NCBI GenBank assembly: GCA_964403285.1
Contig: CAYOFG010000004.1
Coordinates: forward strand, 1 to 64,000
Direction: 5' to 3'
DNA from: WVXT01 sp964403285
GTDB lineage: Bacteria; UBA6262; WVXT01
DNA: 64,000 nt
In this document: piece after piece, positions 11,027-20,238 of the stretch
How positions within the stretch are numbered: the stretch's first letter is position 1
Layout of the letters: the number at the start of each line of letters is the position of its first letter
Notes under the pieces: model-generated
Databases searched by the model: none
Told to the model about the DNA's origin: nothing
The model's input: only the letters and a program-made list of their open reading frames with translations
Translations under genes and position numbers: made by a program

Positions 11027-11067
11027 AGCCGAATTATCTGGTTTGGTGGATAATTCGGCTTCCTTTT
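11027..11067 (+). terminator. Intrinsic terminator forming the riboswitch expression platform
   Basis: A perfect 12-bp stem (11027-11038 with 11049-11060, arm AGCCGAATTATC) with a 10-base loop is followed by TCCTTTTT. It begins 33 bases after the aptamer and precedes the first gene of the operon, so it is probably the ligand-controlled attenuator. Whether the ligand turns it on or off cannot be read by eye. Confidence 0.85.
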
Positions 11068-11090
11068 TGAGGCAACCCAGCGGCTGAGCT

Positions 11091-11134
11091 TTACCCCGTT
11101 AGAAAGTTTCTTTCAAGCTTTCTAACTGGGTTTA
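11091..11134. repeat. Inverted repeat (family A) next to a ribosome binding site
   Basis: Arms TTACCCCGTTAGAAAG (11091-11106) and CTTTCTAACTGGGTTTA (11118-11134) form a hairpin that ends two bases before the AGGAG (11136-11140) of the next gene. Related elements lie at 22261-22366 and 29972-30076. Its position could modulate translation, but the other copies are in plain spacers. Confidence 0.7.
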
Positions 11135-11147
11135 CAGGAGCTCGCCA

Positions 11148-12770
11148 ATGGGTGGACAGAGAAATAGATACAATTTAATATTTCTGATGATTACTCTAAA
11201 CATACTACTTTCCAGTGTGTCGCAAGTAGCCTGGTGTAAAGCTTCCGGTGGTCAGCCTGGCGCTTTCCTTTCCTGGGGTGCAGGCGCTCGTTCTCTGGGA
11301 ATGGGTAAAGCGTTCGTCTCTATTGCCGATGATGCTTCGGCTACTTACTGGAATCCAGCAGGGTTAGCACAAATAGATAGGAAAGAGATTACTGCCCTAC
11401 ATGCTATTCTCTGGGCGGATACGATATACGACTTCATCAGTTATGTCCACCCGATTGCCGGTATAGGCACAGTAGGGGCGTCCATTACCCGGCTCCATTC
11501 AGGAAAGTTTGATGGCCGAGATATTAATAATGAGCCCACTCATGAATTCTCAGATTCTCAAACAGCTCTGGGAGCGAGCTATGGGAAACAGATTGTGGAT
11601 GTTCTTGCCCTGGGTGCCAGTGTCAAGTACGTGACCCACAATTTAGATGACCATAAGAACGGGAATTTTACTTTCGACATCGGGGCAATGTACAAATCGC
11701 CATTAGTTGAACATTTGCAGGTGGGTCTCAATCTGCGGAATCTGATGGGCTTAAGAACAGGAGCAGAAACAGAGGATAAACTACCCCTGACCCTAAGATT
11801 TGGCTTTAACTACAAGTTATTGAGGGATAGATTAACCCTGGTTGTAGATTTAGAGAAAAGCAGAGCTCCTCTCGGTTACCATTTTGGTACAGAGTACTGG
11901 GCTTTCCAGTATTTGGCTGTCAGGTTAGGTATGGACCCTGAGGAGTTCACTCTTGGTTTTGGAATCAGGTACAGAGATTACGGATTGGATTATGCTTTTG
12001 CTACTCATGATTTGGGAGGGTCTCACCGACTTTCAGCGAGCTGGAAGTTTGGCCCATCCACCACTGCTGCCAGCGAAACTATGGCCCTGGAGCATTATAA
12101 AGAGGCGGTAGCTGCCTATGAGAGAGGGCTTTACCAGAGAGCAGTGGAGAAGCTGACCAGCTCTCTCTCCCTCGACCCTAAGAATATAGAAGCCAAGAAC
12201 AAACTGGTGAAATTGGAACGAGTGGCTAAGATAATACCTAAAGAAGTAAAAGAGACTAAACGTGCCAAATTGATCAATCAGGCTGTCATCTCGTATTTAG
12301 ATGGCGATATAAAACTTACAATAAATGCTCTTCGTTATCTCTCATCTATGGAACCCGAAGATAGAGAAGTGGACAGGCTCCTAAAGACAATCGCCAGAGT
12401 GGAGGGAGTGGAATTGCGGGAAGAGATAACTCCTGGAATGAGTTTAGTAGACCAGAAGTTGTATAACGCGCTTAACTATTTCTATGAAGGGAAATATGAT
12501 ATGACTATCAGGGAGGCGCAGGATGTTCTCACGCTTGAGCCTAACAATGCCTTAGCCTATAAGCGTATAGGTTCGGCATTCTTCGCTATGGGACAGAAAG
12601 AGAAAGCTAAACAGGCCTGGGAGAAGTCCTTACAGATGAATCCTGCTGATAGAACTTTAAAAGAGTTCCTTGATAGATGGGAAGAGAAAGGCTACCCTGA
12701 AGATAGGGAACTGGAATATTTAAAGGAACTGGAAGAGAAAAAATGGGAACTTCCTAAAGAGAAGAAATAG
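11148..12770 (+). CDS. PorV/PorQ-like outer-membrane beta-barrel protein with C-terminal TPRs
   Basis: 540 aa. AGGAG seven bases upstream decides the start. Residues ~8-30 are a signal peptide. Residues ~35-310 match the PorV/UPF0164 barrel family: GAFLSWGAGARSLGMG, then IADDASATYWNPAGLA, followed by alternating beta strands. PorV proteins are outer-membrane partners of type IX secretion that handle proteins bearing the C-terminal sorting domain. Residues ~315-360 and ~440-520 are tetratricopeptide repeats, an addition to the usual barrel. It is the first gene behind the cyclic-di-GMP riboswitch and follows the giant protein that ends in a sorting-like domain. The next gene starts 12 bases on. 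Inference: envelope anchor or export partner of the motor complex. Confidence 0.85.
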   Translation: MGGQRNRYNLIFLMITLNILLSSVSQVAWCKASGGQPGAFLSWGAGARSLGMGKAFVSIADDASATYWNPAGLAQIDRKEITALHAILWADTIYDFISYVHPIAGIGTVGASITRLHSGKFDGRDINNEPTHEFSDSQTALGASYGKQIVDVLALGASVKYVTHNLDDHKNGNFTFDIGAMYKSPLVEHLQVGLNLRNLMGLRTGAETEDKLPLTLRFGFNYKLLRDRLTLVVDLEKSRAPLGYHFGTEYWAFQYLAVRLGMDPEEFTLGFGIRYRDYGLDYAFATHDLGGSHRLSASWKFGPSTTAASETMALEHYKEAVAAYERGLYQRAVEKLTSSLSLDPKNIEAKNKLVKLERVAKIIPKEVKETKRAKLINQAVISYLDGDIKLTINALRYLSSMEPEDREVDRLLKTIARVEGVELREEITPGMSLVDQKLYNALNYFYEGKYDMTIREAQDVLTLEPNNALAYKRIGSAFFAMGQKEKAKQAWEKSLQMNPADRTLKEFLDRWEEKGYPEDRELEYLKELEEKKWELPKEKK

Positions 12771-12782
12771 AGGAGATTTAAG

Positions 12783-14711
12783 ATGAGAAAATCTATGATA
12801 ATGGGATTATTAATAATCTTGTCATTTTTAGTTATTGGGCGAAAATGTGAAACGGTAGAATATTCTGAAGTTGTGGCTACCCAGTTAATGGTAGAAAAGA
12901 CTTTGGAAGAACGCGTCGAGTCCGTTCTCACCAAAATTTTAGGGCCCAATCGAGCGAGAGTAGTAATTGCCATTGAGCCGAATGTGGAAAGGTCGATGAC
13001 CGAGATAGAGACCTGGGCCGAGCAGAAGTCTAAAGAGGAGGAAGAAAAAGGAAAAGATAAAAAGCCTGGTACACCACCGAGCGTAAAAGAGCTCCTGCCG
13101 GGCATACCGCTTAAAAAGAGTGTGCTCGAACGAGAGGAGGAACTTGCTCCCACCTCAGAGGAAAAAAAAGAAGCTGCAGGTATGAAGAAAAGGGTGGAGT
13201 CCATTGTAAAGCTACCGCCTTCTTTCATCAAAAGAATAACTGCCACTCTTATAATCGACCGGAAAGTCCCGGAGGCCTTAGTGGAGACTGTAGAAAGTGT
13301 GGTGAGCGACCTTTTGAATTTGGAACCTAAACGAGGAGACCAGTTGATAATAAGAAGAGTCTCCTTTATCCCTGCTACCCCTTGGTGGAGTTTCATCTTC
13401 AAGCCACAGACCTATTGGCTTATAATCGGGATACTCCTGACGGTTACTCTTTTTATGTTTCTTTTTGGGCCCCTGAAGACTTTCTTCCAGAATATCCTGA
13501 ACACTATGAAAGAATTGAAGGGTTCCAGAACTGAAATCGAATCTGCCAGTTCCTCAGCCCTGGGAGGAGGAGCTGCTGCCGGCCTGGTCACTGTAGAACA
13601 AGGCCTTCCGCAAAAGGCGGAGGGGAGAGCGGTTGAGGAAGTAGGGGGAGAAGAGGGAGAAATTCCCCAAACCTTCCGCTTCGTTAAAGAGAGCAATCTA
13701 AAACGGCTCTTATATTTGATCAAGAATGAACCTCCAGAAGCAATGGCTCTAATTTTGAGTTATCTGACCCCAGAGCAGGCAGCAAAAGTATTATGTTCAT
13801 TATCCCCGGAACTCCAGTTAAAGGTTGCTTTGAATCTGACCATGGTAAAGCAGATGGATGAAAAGATTGTGAACAGGGTGGAGAGGAATCTTAGAGAAAA
13901 GATCGACCTACTTAAGGGTGGAGTAGATGATTTTGTGGAAATATTCGACAGATTGGATAAGAATTCAAGAGAAAATATCTTAAAAGCGTTAGAAGAAAAG
14001 AATCCTAAACTGGCAAAGAAGATAAAAGATTTGACTTTTTCTTTTGATCAAATCGTCACGATAGATAATTCTCAGCTACGCATAATTTTAGGGGAGATAA
14101 ATACTAGCGATTTAGCTATAGTCCTGAGGAGAGCGAGCGAGGAAGTTAAGTCCAGAATTATGGAGAATATGTCAGCCGGAGGCGCTGCTCTTCTGAAAGA
14201 AGAGATGGAATTCGGTAAACCTATAACAGTGCAGGCAATTGAAGAGCAACAACAGAAGATAGTAGATTTAATTTTCAAACTGGAGAGGGAAGGGAAAATT
14301 GAGCTTAAGGGAAGAAAAAGAAGGGGTGAAATTGAAAAAATAGAAGAGTTGCAGGATATTAAGAAGATTGTTGAGGAAGAGACAATCAGGAAGAGACTTG
14401 AGGAGGAGCCTGAAGAAGCTGTGCAGTCTATTACCAAGAGCAAGGGAAGTGAAAAGACAGACAATGAAAAGGCATTCGAGCATTATAATGCAGGGATGGA
14501 AGCATCTCAAGCCGGCAGATACGAAGAAGCTATCAGAGAATTTAAGAAGAGTCTCCAGTACAATGACAGGATATGGCAAACATACCAGTATTTAGGAAGT
14601 TGCTATTACAATCAAGGAATGGAAGAAGAAGCAGTCCAGGCATACAAGAAAGCCCTGGAACTCAACCCGGACAATCGAGAACTCAGTGAGTGGTTAAATA
14701 ATCGAAAGTAA
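12783..14711 (+). CDS. FliF-FliG fusion protein with C-terminal TPRs
   Basis: 642 aa, GAGGAG upstream. A short N-terminal membrane helix (6-19) precedes a region like the FliF periplasmic C-terminal domain (~40-200: ESVLTKILGPNRARV, and RGDQLIIRRVSFIP). A second membrane helix is at 211-229, then a low-complexity linker. Residues ~305-375 match the FliG middle domain, where the EHPQ motif reads EPPE. Residues ~385-510 match FliG-C (TSDLAIVLRRASEEV, EENMS-type turn, EEQQQKIVDLIFKLE). Two TPRs fill 563-635. The FliG N-terminal domain, which in flagella docks on the FliF tail, is absent, as expected if the two are covalently joined. By-eye alignment keeps the charged K-E-E patch of the torque face (472-474). 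The MotA/MotB genes lie in the same operon. A normal fliF or fliG is not present here. Confidence 0.85.
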   Translation: MRKSMIMGLLIILSFLVIGRKCETVEYSEVVATQLMVEKTLEERVESVLTKILGPNRARVVIAIEPNVERSMTEIETWAEQKSKEEEEKGKDKKPGTPPSVKELLPGIPLKKSVLEREEELAPTSEEKKEAAGMKKRVESIVKLPPSFIKRITATLIIDRKVPEALVETVESVVSDLLNLEPKRGDQLIIRRVSFIPATPWWSFIFKPQTYWLIIGILLTVTLFMFLFGPLKTFFQNILNTMKELKGSRTEIESASSSALGGGAAAGLVTVEQGLPQKAEGRAVEEVGGEEGEIPQTFRFVKESNLKRLLYLIKNEPPEAMALILSYLTPEQAAKVLCSLSPELQLKVALNLTMVKQMDEKIVNRVERNLREKIDLLKGGVDDFVEIFDRLDKNSRENILKALEEKNPKLAKKIKDLTFSFDQIVTIDNSQLRIILGEINTSDLAIVLRRASEEVKSRIMENMSAGGAALLKEEMEFGKPITVQAIEEQQQKIVDLIFKLEREGKIELKGRKRRGEIEKIEELQDIKKIVEEETIRKRLEEEPEEAVQSITKSKGSEKTDNEKAFEHYNAGMEASQAGRYEEAIREFKKSLQYNDRIWQTYQYLGSCYYNQGMEEEAVQAYKKALELNPDNRELSEWLNNRK

Positions 14712-15068
14712 TCGCAGACTTCAGCCTGCGTCAGAAAAGGAGTAGCAGACTTCAGTCTGCGTCATCGGATTTTGGTAGTCGCTCCGATTCATCGGAGCGT
14801 TTGGAAGAGGAGAAAAGTTAGTTTGCTCGTCGCTGAAATTTCTTGCTAACAAAATCTATTGCTCGCTTCACTAAATTTCAAAAACTCGCCCCGATAAATC
14901 GGGGCTCGGACAATTGAAATTTTACCGTTTCGCTCGCAAAGATTTAGTAACGCAAGAAATTAAGTGCTCCTCGCAAACCAACTTTCCCTGGGAAACTATG
15001 TGCTTTAGCACATACTCGCGTAGGGGCGACCCTTGTGGTCGCCCAGATATAGAAGGAACATAAGACTA
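14712..15068. repeat. Repeat-filled spacer
   Basis: This 357-base spacer holds no supported gene. It contains GCAGACTTCAG/CTGCGTC hairpins (14715-14762), the mini-palindromes at 14780-14799 and 14888-14905 (core CCGATRAATCGG), a long imperfect inverted repeat between ~14821 and ~14985 (arms starting TTTGCTCG and ending CGCAAAC), and GTAGGGGCGAC/GTGGTCGCCC at 15020-15046. No T-tract terminator is seen, so transcription may continue into the coiled-coil gene. Confidence 0.65.
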
Positions 15069-18000
15069 ATGGCAAAGCGTGATAGAGAAGATAAAGATAA
15101 TATGGTTCCCCCGCCACCTCCTTTACCACCTTTCTCTGGCGGACCCACACCGCCATCCCCACCTCCTTCCCAAAAAGAAAAAATCTCTGCAGATTTAGAA
15201 AAAATAACAGAAAAAGAGAAAGCAAAATGGGAAGAGACCTTAAAAAAGCTGGAAGCAGAGAACAAGGCAATGAGAGCAGAGCTTACGGAGAAGGAAGTAA
15301 AGGAGAAAGTTGAACGGGGTAAGCAAGAAAGAGAAATTAGAGAGGATAGGGAACGGGCTGAATCGCGACTGAAGGAGTTAGAGAGACAGCTTCAAGAGGA
15401 GAGAAAGAAAATTTGGGAGCAGACTCTCAGGATTAAAGAGGAAGAGAAAGCAGCGATGAAGATGGAGAAGGCGCTAGGGGAGATTCTGGAGAAGACTGAT
15501 CGGGAAAAGGAAATACAAAAACTAAAAGAGGACAAAGAGAAAATTGAACGGGTATTGCAAGAGCAAAAAAGAATTGCTCAGGAATTTGAAGCTGCAGCGA
15601 AGAATGAGATTTCCGAGCTCAAGAACAACTTAGAATTACAAAAAGCAGAATGGGAAGCAAAATTAAAAGCAGAAAAGACAGAAATAGAAGAAGAGAAGAC
15701 TCGTCTGGAACAGGAGTTGAGGAAGCAAAAAGCAGAGAAAGAAACTCTGACTGATACTGTGGAATTCCAGAAGAGAGCCTGGGAGACGAAATTACGGGAA
15801 AAAGAGACAGAGAAAGTAGAAGTTGAGAGGAGTTTAAGGGGTAGGATAGATGAACTGGAAGAGAGGCTGAGGGAGATAAAGGGAGAGCTGGAACTTGAGG
15901 AGAAGAGAGGCAAGGCGAGATTAGGGGATAGGGGTAGAGAATTTGAGGAATTCAAGTCTGAGAGCGAGGGAAAGCTCAGGGCTAAACAGGAAGAGAAGAA
16001 TAGAATAGAAGGAGAGCTTAAGAAGAGGATAGAGGAGCTTGAGCTTGAGAGAATAAAGAGAGAAGAAGAGGTAAATGTCTTAAAGCAGGGTCTGGAAAGG
16101 GAGTTAAGAGAAATAAGGGATAAGCTGGAAGAAGAAAAGAGAGTCTCTTCTCAGAAGATGGAAGAAAAAGAAAGGGAGCTCAGGGCTAAAGAGGAAGAGA
16201 AGAGTAGAATAGAAAGAGAGCTTAAGAAGAGGATAGAGGAATTTGAGCTTGAGAGAATAAAGAGAGAAGAAGAGGTAAATGTCTTAAGGCAAGGTCTGGA
16301 AAGGGAATTAAGAGAAATAAGGGATAAGCTGGAAGAGGAGAAGAGAGTCTCTTCTCAGAAGATGGAAGAGAAAGATAAAGTAGAAAGGGAGCTTAAGAAG
16401 AGGATAGAGGAATTTGAGCTTGAAAGGGCAAAGAGAGAAGAAGAGGTAAATGTCTTAAGGCAAGGTCTGGAAAGGGAGTTAAGAGAAATAAGAGATAAGC
16501 TGGAAGAGGAAAAGAGAGTCTCTTCTCAGAAGATGGAAGAGAAAGATAAAGTAGAAAGGGAGCTTAAGAAGAGGATAGAGGAATTTGAGCTTGAAAGGGC
16601 AAAGAGAGAAGAAGAGGTAAATGTCTTAAGGCAAGGTCTGGAAAGGGAGTTAAGAGAAATAAGAGATAAGCTGGAAGAGGAAAAGAGAGNNNNNNNNNNN
16701 NNNNNNNNNNNNNNNNNNNNNNNNNNNNNNNNNNNNNNNNNNNNNNNNNNNNNNNNNNNNNNNNNNNNNNNNNNNNNNNNNNNNNNNNNAGGGAGTTAAG
16801 AGAAATAAGAGATAAGCTGGAAGAGGAAAAGAGAGTCTCTTCTCGGAAGATAGAAGAGAAAGAAAGGGAGCTCAGGGCTAAAGAGGAAGAGAAGAGTAGA
16901 ATAGAAGTAGAGCTTAAGAAGAGGATAGAGGAGCTTGAGCTTGAGAGAATAAAGAGAGAAGAAGAGGCAAATGTCTTAAGGCAGGGTCTGGAAAGGGAGT
17001 TAAGAGAAATAAGAGATAAGCTGGAAGAGGAAAAGAGAGTCTCTTCTCGGAAGATAGAAGAGAAAGAAAGGGAGCTCAGGGCTAAAGAGGAAGAGAAGAG
17101 TAGAATAGAAGTAGAGCTTAAGAAGAGGATAGAGGAGCTTGAGCTTGAGAGAATAAAGAGAGAAGAAGAGGCAAATGTCTTAAGGCAGGGTCTGGAAAGG
17201 GAGTTAAGAGAAATAAGAGATAAGCTGGAAGAGGAAAAGAGAGTCTCTTCTCGGAAGATAGAAGAGAAAGAAAGGGAGCTCAGGGCTAAAGAGGAAGAGA
17301 AGAGTAGAATAGAAGTAGAGCTTAAGAAGAGGATAGAGGAATTTGAAATTGAGAGGGCAAAGAGAGAAGAAGAGGTAAATGTCTTAAGGCAAGGTCTGGA
17401 AAGGGAATTAAGAGAAATAAGGGATAAGCTGGAAGAGGAGAAGAGAGTCTCTTCTCAGAAGATGGAAGAGAAAGAGAGGGAGCTTAAGGCTAAACAGGAA
17501 GAACTTACCTCCAGACTCCAGGATTTGGAAAGGGAACTGGAAAAAGAGAAACAGATTGTAGAGAAGAGTTTAGAGAATAACAAGGATGTAAGAGCAAAAA
17601 CTGAAGAGGAATTGAAAATAGAAGAAGAGAAAATGGAAGAGTTAGAGAAGAGACTCTTGGAGGAAAAGAAAATGCGAGAGAAAGAATTTATAAGTCGAGA
17701 AGATGAGGACAAAATATTAAAAATGGGATTTCAACATAAAGAGCAGGAATTTGAAGAAGAAAGTAGAAAGTTGAAAGAGAGAATAGAGAGATTAAGGGAA
17801 TATCTTGAAGATAGATTAAACGAACTGAATCGTAAATTAGAGGGGCAAAAATACATACCGTCTAGAGAAACTTCTCCCGGGGGGGACCTATTGAGGGATG
17901 AATTTCAGAGGAGAGAGAAAGAACTGACAGCATTGGAAAGAGAACTGGCAAGGCAAAGGGACTTGGTGGGCTCATTTGGGGAGCTGTTAGCTCAGAAAGA

Positions 18001-19015
18001 GATGGAACTCAAATATGAGCGGGAAAAGAGGGGGAAGGAAATAGACCAGATAAGAGAAGAGATGGGGAAAATAGTTAGAAACTTGGAGATGGGACTACGG
18101 GAAGAAATGGAAAAGCTTGAGGGACGAATCCCTGAAGTGGAGAAGAAGGAGCTAGAGGAAGTTATAAAAGCCAAGGAAGAAGAGATAGAAAGGAGAGAAG
18201 CGAAACTCAAGGAACTCTATGAGGAGAGGGAGAGGGAAATTCAAACAATAAAGGAAAAGATGGACAGAGAATTACAAAATCAGAAGTTTGAGTGGGAAGA
18301 AAGACTGAAGATAAAAGAAGAAGAGAATAGAGAGATAAAACAAAAAATTAGAGAGATGCAAGAAGAGCTTCAAACCGAGGTAGAAGAGAAGAGGAAACAG
18401 GCAGAGGAAGCAAATGTAGAACTGGAAGAGAAAATAAAAGAGATGGAAAAGAAGTTAGCTACAGGGGCAAGGATAGACGAAGAGAAATTCAGAGAAAAAG
18501 AAGAAGAGATAGAAGAATTAAGGATGGAAGCAACTCAAAGAGAACAACAGTTGAAAGCCGCTTATAGAGAAGGCCAGGAGAAGATAGACAGGACAAGAAA
18601 AGAATTAGAAAGAAAGGAAGAAGAAATAGGCTCACTTAAAGAAAGAATGGCAGAAATGGAAATAGACTTCAATGAAGAATTACAAAAAGAAGAAAGTAAA
18701 TCTTTGGATAAGGAAGAAATGCTTAGAAATAAAGAAAAAGAAATAGAAAAGATAAAAGCTAAAATAAGAGAAAAGGAAATGGCGCTTGCAGAAGACTTGG
18801 GTGAGAAGGAGAGAAAGATAAAAAGGTTAGAGGCAGAATTAACTAAGGAAAAGGAAGCAACGCAGGTGCTCGCTGAAATTGCAGAGAAACAGGCACGACT
18901 TAGGGCTGAAGAAAAAAGAAGAGAGGAAGAACTTGAAACTCGCTTAGCTGAAGCTAAACGGGGTATTCTGAAAAAATTCTGGCAATGGCTGAATAAGCCG
19001 GTAAACGGTGAATAA
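15069..19015 (+). CDS. Very long cytoplasmic coiled-coil protein (interrupted by an assembly gap)
   Basis: At least 1,281 residues on both sides of a 100-N gap. ATG 15069 (MAKRDRED) is chosen over TTG 15033 because AAGGA precedes it and the TTG lies in a repeat. After a proline-rich head (residues ~12-40) the protein is almost entirely charged coiled coil without signal or membrane segment. A recurrent W-E-x-x-L-K motif (KWEE, EWEAKL, AWETKL, EWEERL) and near-identical 57/68-residue repeats mark it. The tail (LKKFWQWLNK) is aromatic and basic and could touch membrane or partner. The coding strand is strongly purine-rich. The 100-N filler shifts the frame, but the reading frame on the right (16790-19015) is the same repeat frame, so this is one gene. 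Function unknown; the operon position suggests a scaffold or track for the FliG/MotAB machine. Confidence 0.8.
15975..17497 (+). repeat. Tandem 204/171-bp coding repeats within the coiled-coil gene
   Basis: The landmark GTCTCTTCTC begins at 16143, 16347 and 16518, then at 16689 only its first base is seen before the gap, and again at 16835, 17039, 17243 and 17447. Spacings are 204, 171 and 171 bp before the gap and 204 bp after it. The long unit has 11 extra residues (ERELRAKEEEK type), one hendecad, so coiled-coil register would be kept. Near-identity implies recent expansion or gene conversion. Confidence 0.9.
16690..16789. other. Scaffold gap (100 N) inside the tandem repeat
   Basis: A run of exactly 100 N, a placeholder. 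The left flank stops at the first base of a repeat unit and the right flank resumes 126 bases into a short unit. The smallest repeat-consistent gap is 125 bases (short unit) or 158 bases (long unit). Both restore the reading frame, which 100 does not. Confidence 0.9.
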
Positions 19016-19048
19016 ATGGCAATTTTGTAGATACTATCTCAAGTGTGT

Positions 19049-19130
19049 TGTCATTGCGAACGGAGTGAAGCAATCTCGTAATTCGGTACGTACGAGATTG
19101 CCACGCTCCTTTCAGTCGCTCGCAATGACA
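19049..19130. repeat. Palindromic repeat (family C)
   Basis: Outer arms TGTCATTGCGA and TCGCAATGACA enclose GAAGCAATCTCGTA and its complement. A related copy is at 40110-40184. It fills most of the spacer between the coiled-coil gene and flbD; no T-tract follows. Confidence 0.8.
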
Positions 19131-19167
19131 TTTATGATGTGATTCCAAATTGTGAGGATTTTCTAAA

Positions 19168-19380
19168 ATGATTAAAGTGAGAAAGATAAACGGAGAAGAA
19201 ATGGTTATAAACGCCGAGCTGATTGAAACAGTGGAGGCCAGGCCGGATACGACTATCTCTATGGCTACAGGAAATAAGATAATAGTGAAAGATACGGTTT
19301 CAGAAGTTATTGAAAAGGTTTTGGAATACCGGCGCTTGGTAAATCAAAAAGTACCAAGAAAAGAAATAAAAGATAAATAA
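19168..19380 (+). CDS. flbD: FlbD-family flagellar protein
   Basis: 70 aa, the usual length for the FlbD family. The opening MIKVRKINGEEMVINAELIE and the centre ETVEARPDTTISMATGNKI are diagnostic. FlbD is a small protein commonly encoded next to motA/motB in flagellar operons, and its biochemical role is poorly known. It sits 28 bases upstream of motA here. It is one of only three classical flagellar-type genes in this window besides the FliF-FliG fusion. Confidence 0.9.
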   Translation: MIKVRKINGEEMVINAELIETVEARPDTTISMATGNKIIVKDTVSEVIEKVLEYRRLVNQKVPRKEIKDK

Positions 19381-19408
19381 AGAGGGACAAATTACAATAG
19401 GAGGAGAG

Positions 19409-20200
19409 ATGGATATTACCACTATTTTGGGAGTGGTAGGGGGAATTGGTTTAATTGTTATTGCCATCGTTATGAGAATGGGAGGGATGGGCCTTATAGG
19501 TTTCTTTGATGTCTCCTCAATGTTTATTACTTTTGGGGGTGCATTTGCTGCCACACTGGTAAATTATCCCATGAAGCAGGTCTTGGGAGTTTTCAAAATT
19601 GCCAAGAAGGTCTTAACAGAGAAGGAGGAAGATCCCGCTGAGTTAATTAACCAGTTCATAAATTTCACCAAGATAGCTCACAAGCAAGGGATATTGGAAC
19701 TGGAAAAAGAATTAGATAAGATCAATAATGATTTTCTAAAGAGGGGTGTGCAATTAGTTGTTGACGGCGCCGACCAGGAGAGAATCCGCAGTGAGCTGGA
19801 AACGGAGATAACATTTATTCGCGAGAGGCACTTCATAGGACAGGAGATTTTTGTAACTCTGGGCACTTACTGTCCTGCCTTTGGAATGATTGGAACAATT
19901 ATAGGACTAATTATGATGCTTGCTCGTCTTGAAGACCAGAGCCAGATTGCTGCTGGTATGGCAGTAGCCCTCTTGACCACCTTTTACGGCGCTGTGGCAG
20001 GCTATCTTTTCTTTTTGCCCATTGCAGGGAAATTGAAACGTCGTAGTGAAGATGAGATATTTATTAAAGAAGTTATTATTAGAGGAGTTCTCTCCTTGCA
20101 GGCAGGAGAGATTCCCAGCGTTATGGAAGCTAAATTGAAAGCCTATCTGGCTCCACAATTGAGGAAAAGAACAGTCGAAGGGAAAAGATCACACCCATAG
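19409..20200 (+). CDS. motA: Flagellar-type stator protein MotA
   Basis: 263 aa, usual family length, with AGGAGG 4-5 bases ahead of the ATG. Four membrane helices can be placed, two near the N-terminus (about 3-25 and 32-50) and two near 150-205. The cytoplasmic loop between them is charged. The conserved proline region CPAFGMIGTIIGLIMML opens helix 3, and GKLKRRSEDE lies in the cytoplasmic tail. MotA and MotB form the ion-driven stator that pushes on FliG. In this operon the likely partner is the FliG half of the fusion protein encoded at 12783-14711. Confidence 0.95.
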   Translation: MDITTILGVVGGIGLIVIAIVMRMGGMGLIGFFDVSSMFITFGGAFAATLVNYPMKQVLGVFKIAKKVLTEKEEDPAELINQFINFTKIAHKQGILELEKELDKINNDFLKRGVQLVVDGADQERIRSELETEITFIRERHFIGQEIFVTLGTYCPAFGMIGTIIGLIMMLARLEDQSQIAAGMAVALLTTFYGAVAGYLFFLPIAGKLKRRSEDEIFIKEVIIRGVLSLQAGEIPSVMEAKLKAYLAPQLRKRTVEGKRSHP

Positions 20201-20238
20201 AAAAAAAGCTATCTGACTTATTCTTAAGGAGAGAAATA

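Noticed and set aside
14944..15270. Minus-strand frames over the repeat spacer before the coiled-coil gene
   Set aside because: Made of repeats and the complement of the proline-rich head.
15975..17497. Regular repeats as a CRISPR array
   Set aside because: Units are 171-204 bp, contiguous, coding and in frame; no spacers or cas genes.
17455..18210. Minus-strand serine-rich frames across the coiled-coil gene (also 15578-15955 and 14072-14464)
   Set aside because: They are the antisense of Glu/Lys-rich codons in purine-rich genes; no SD and no family.
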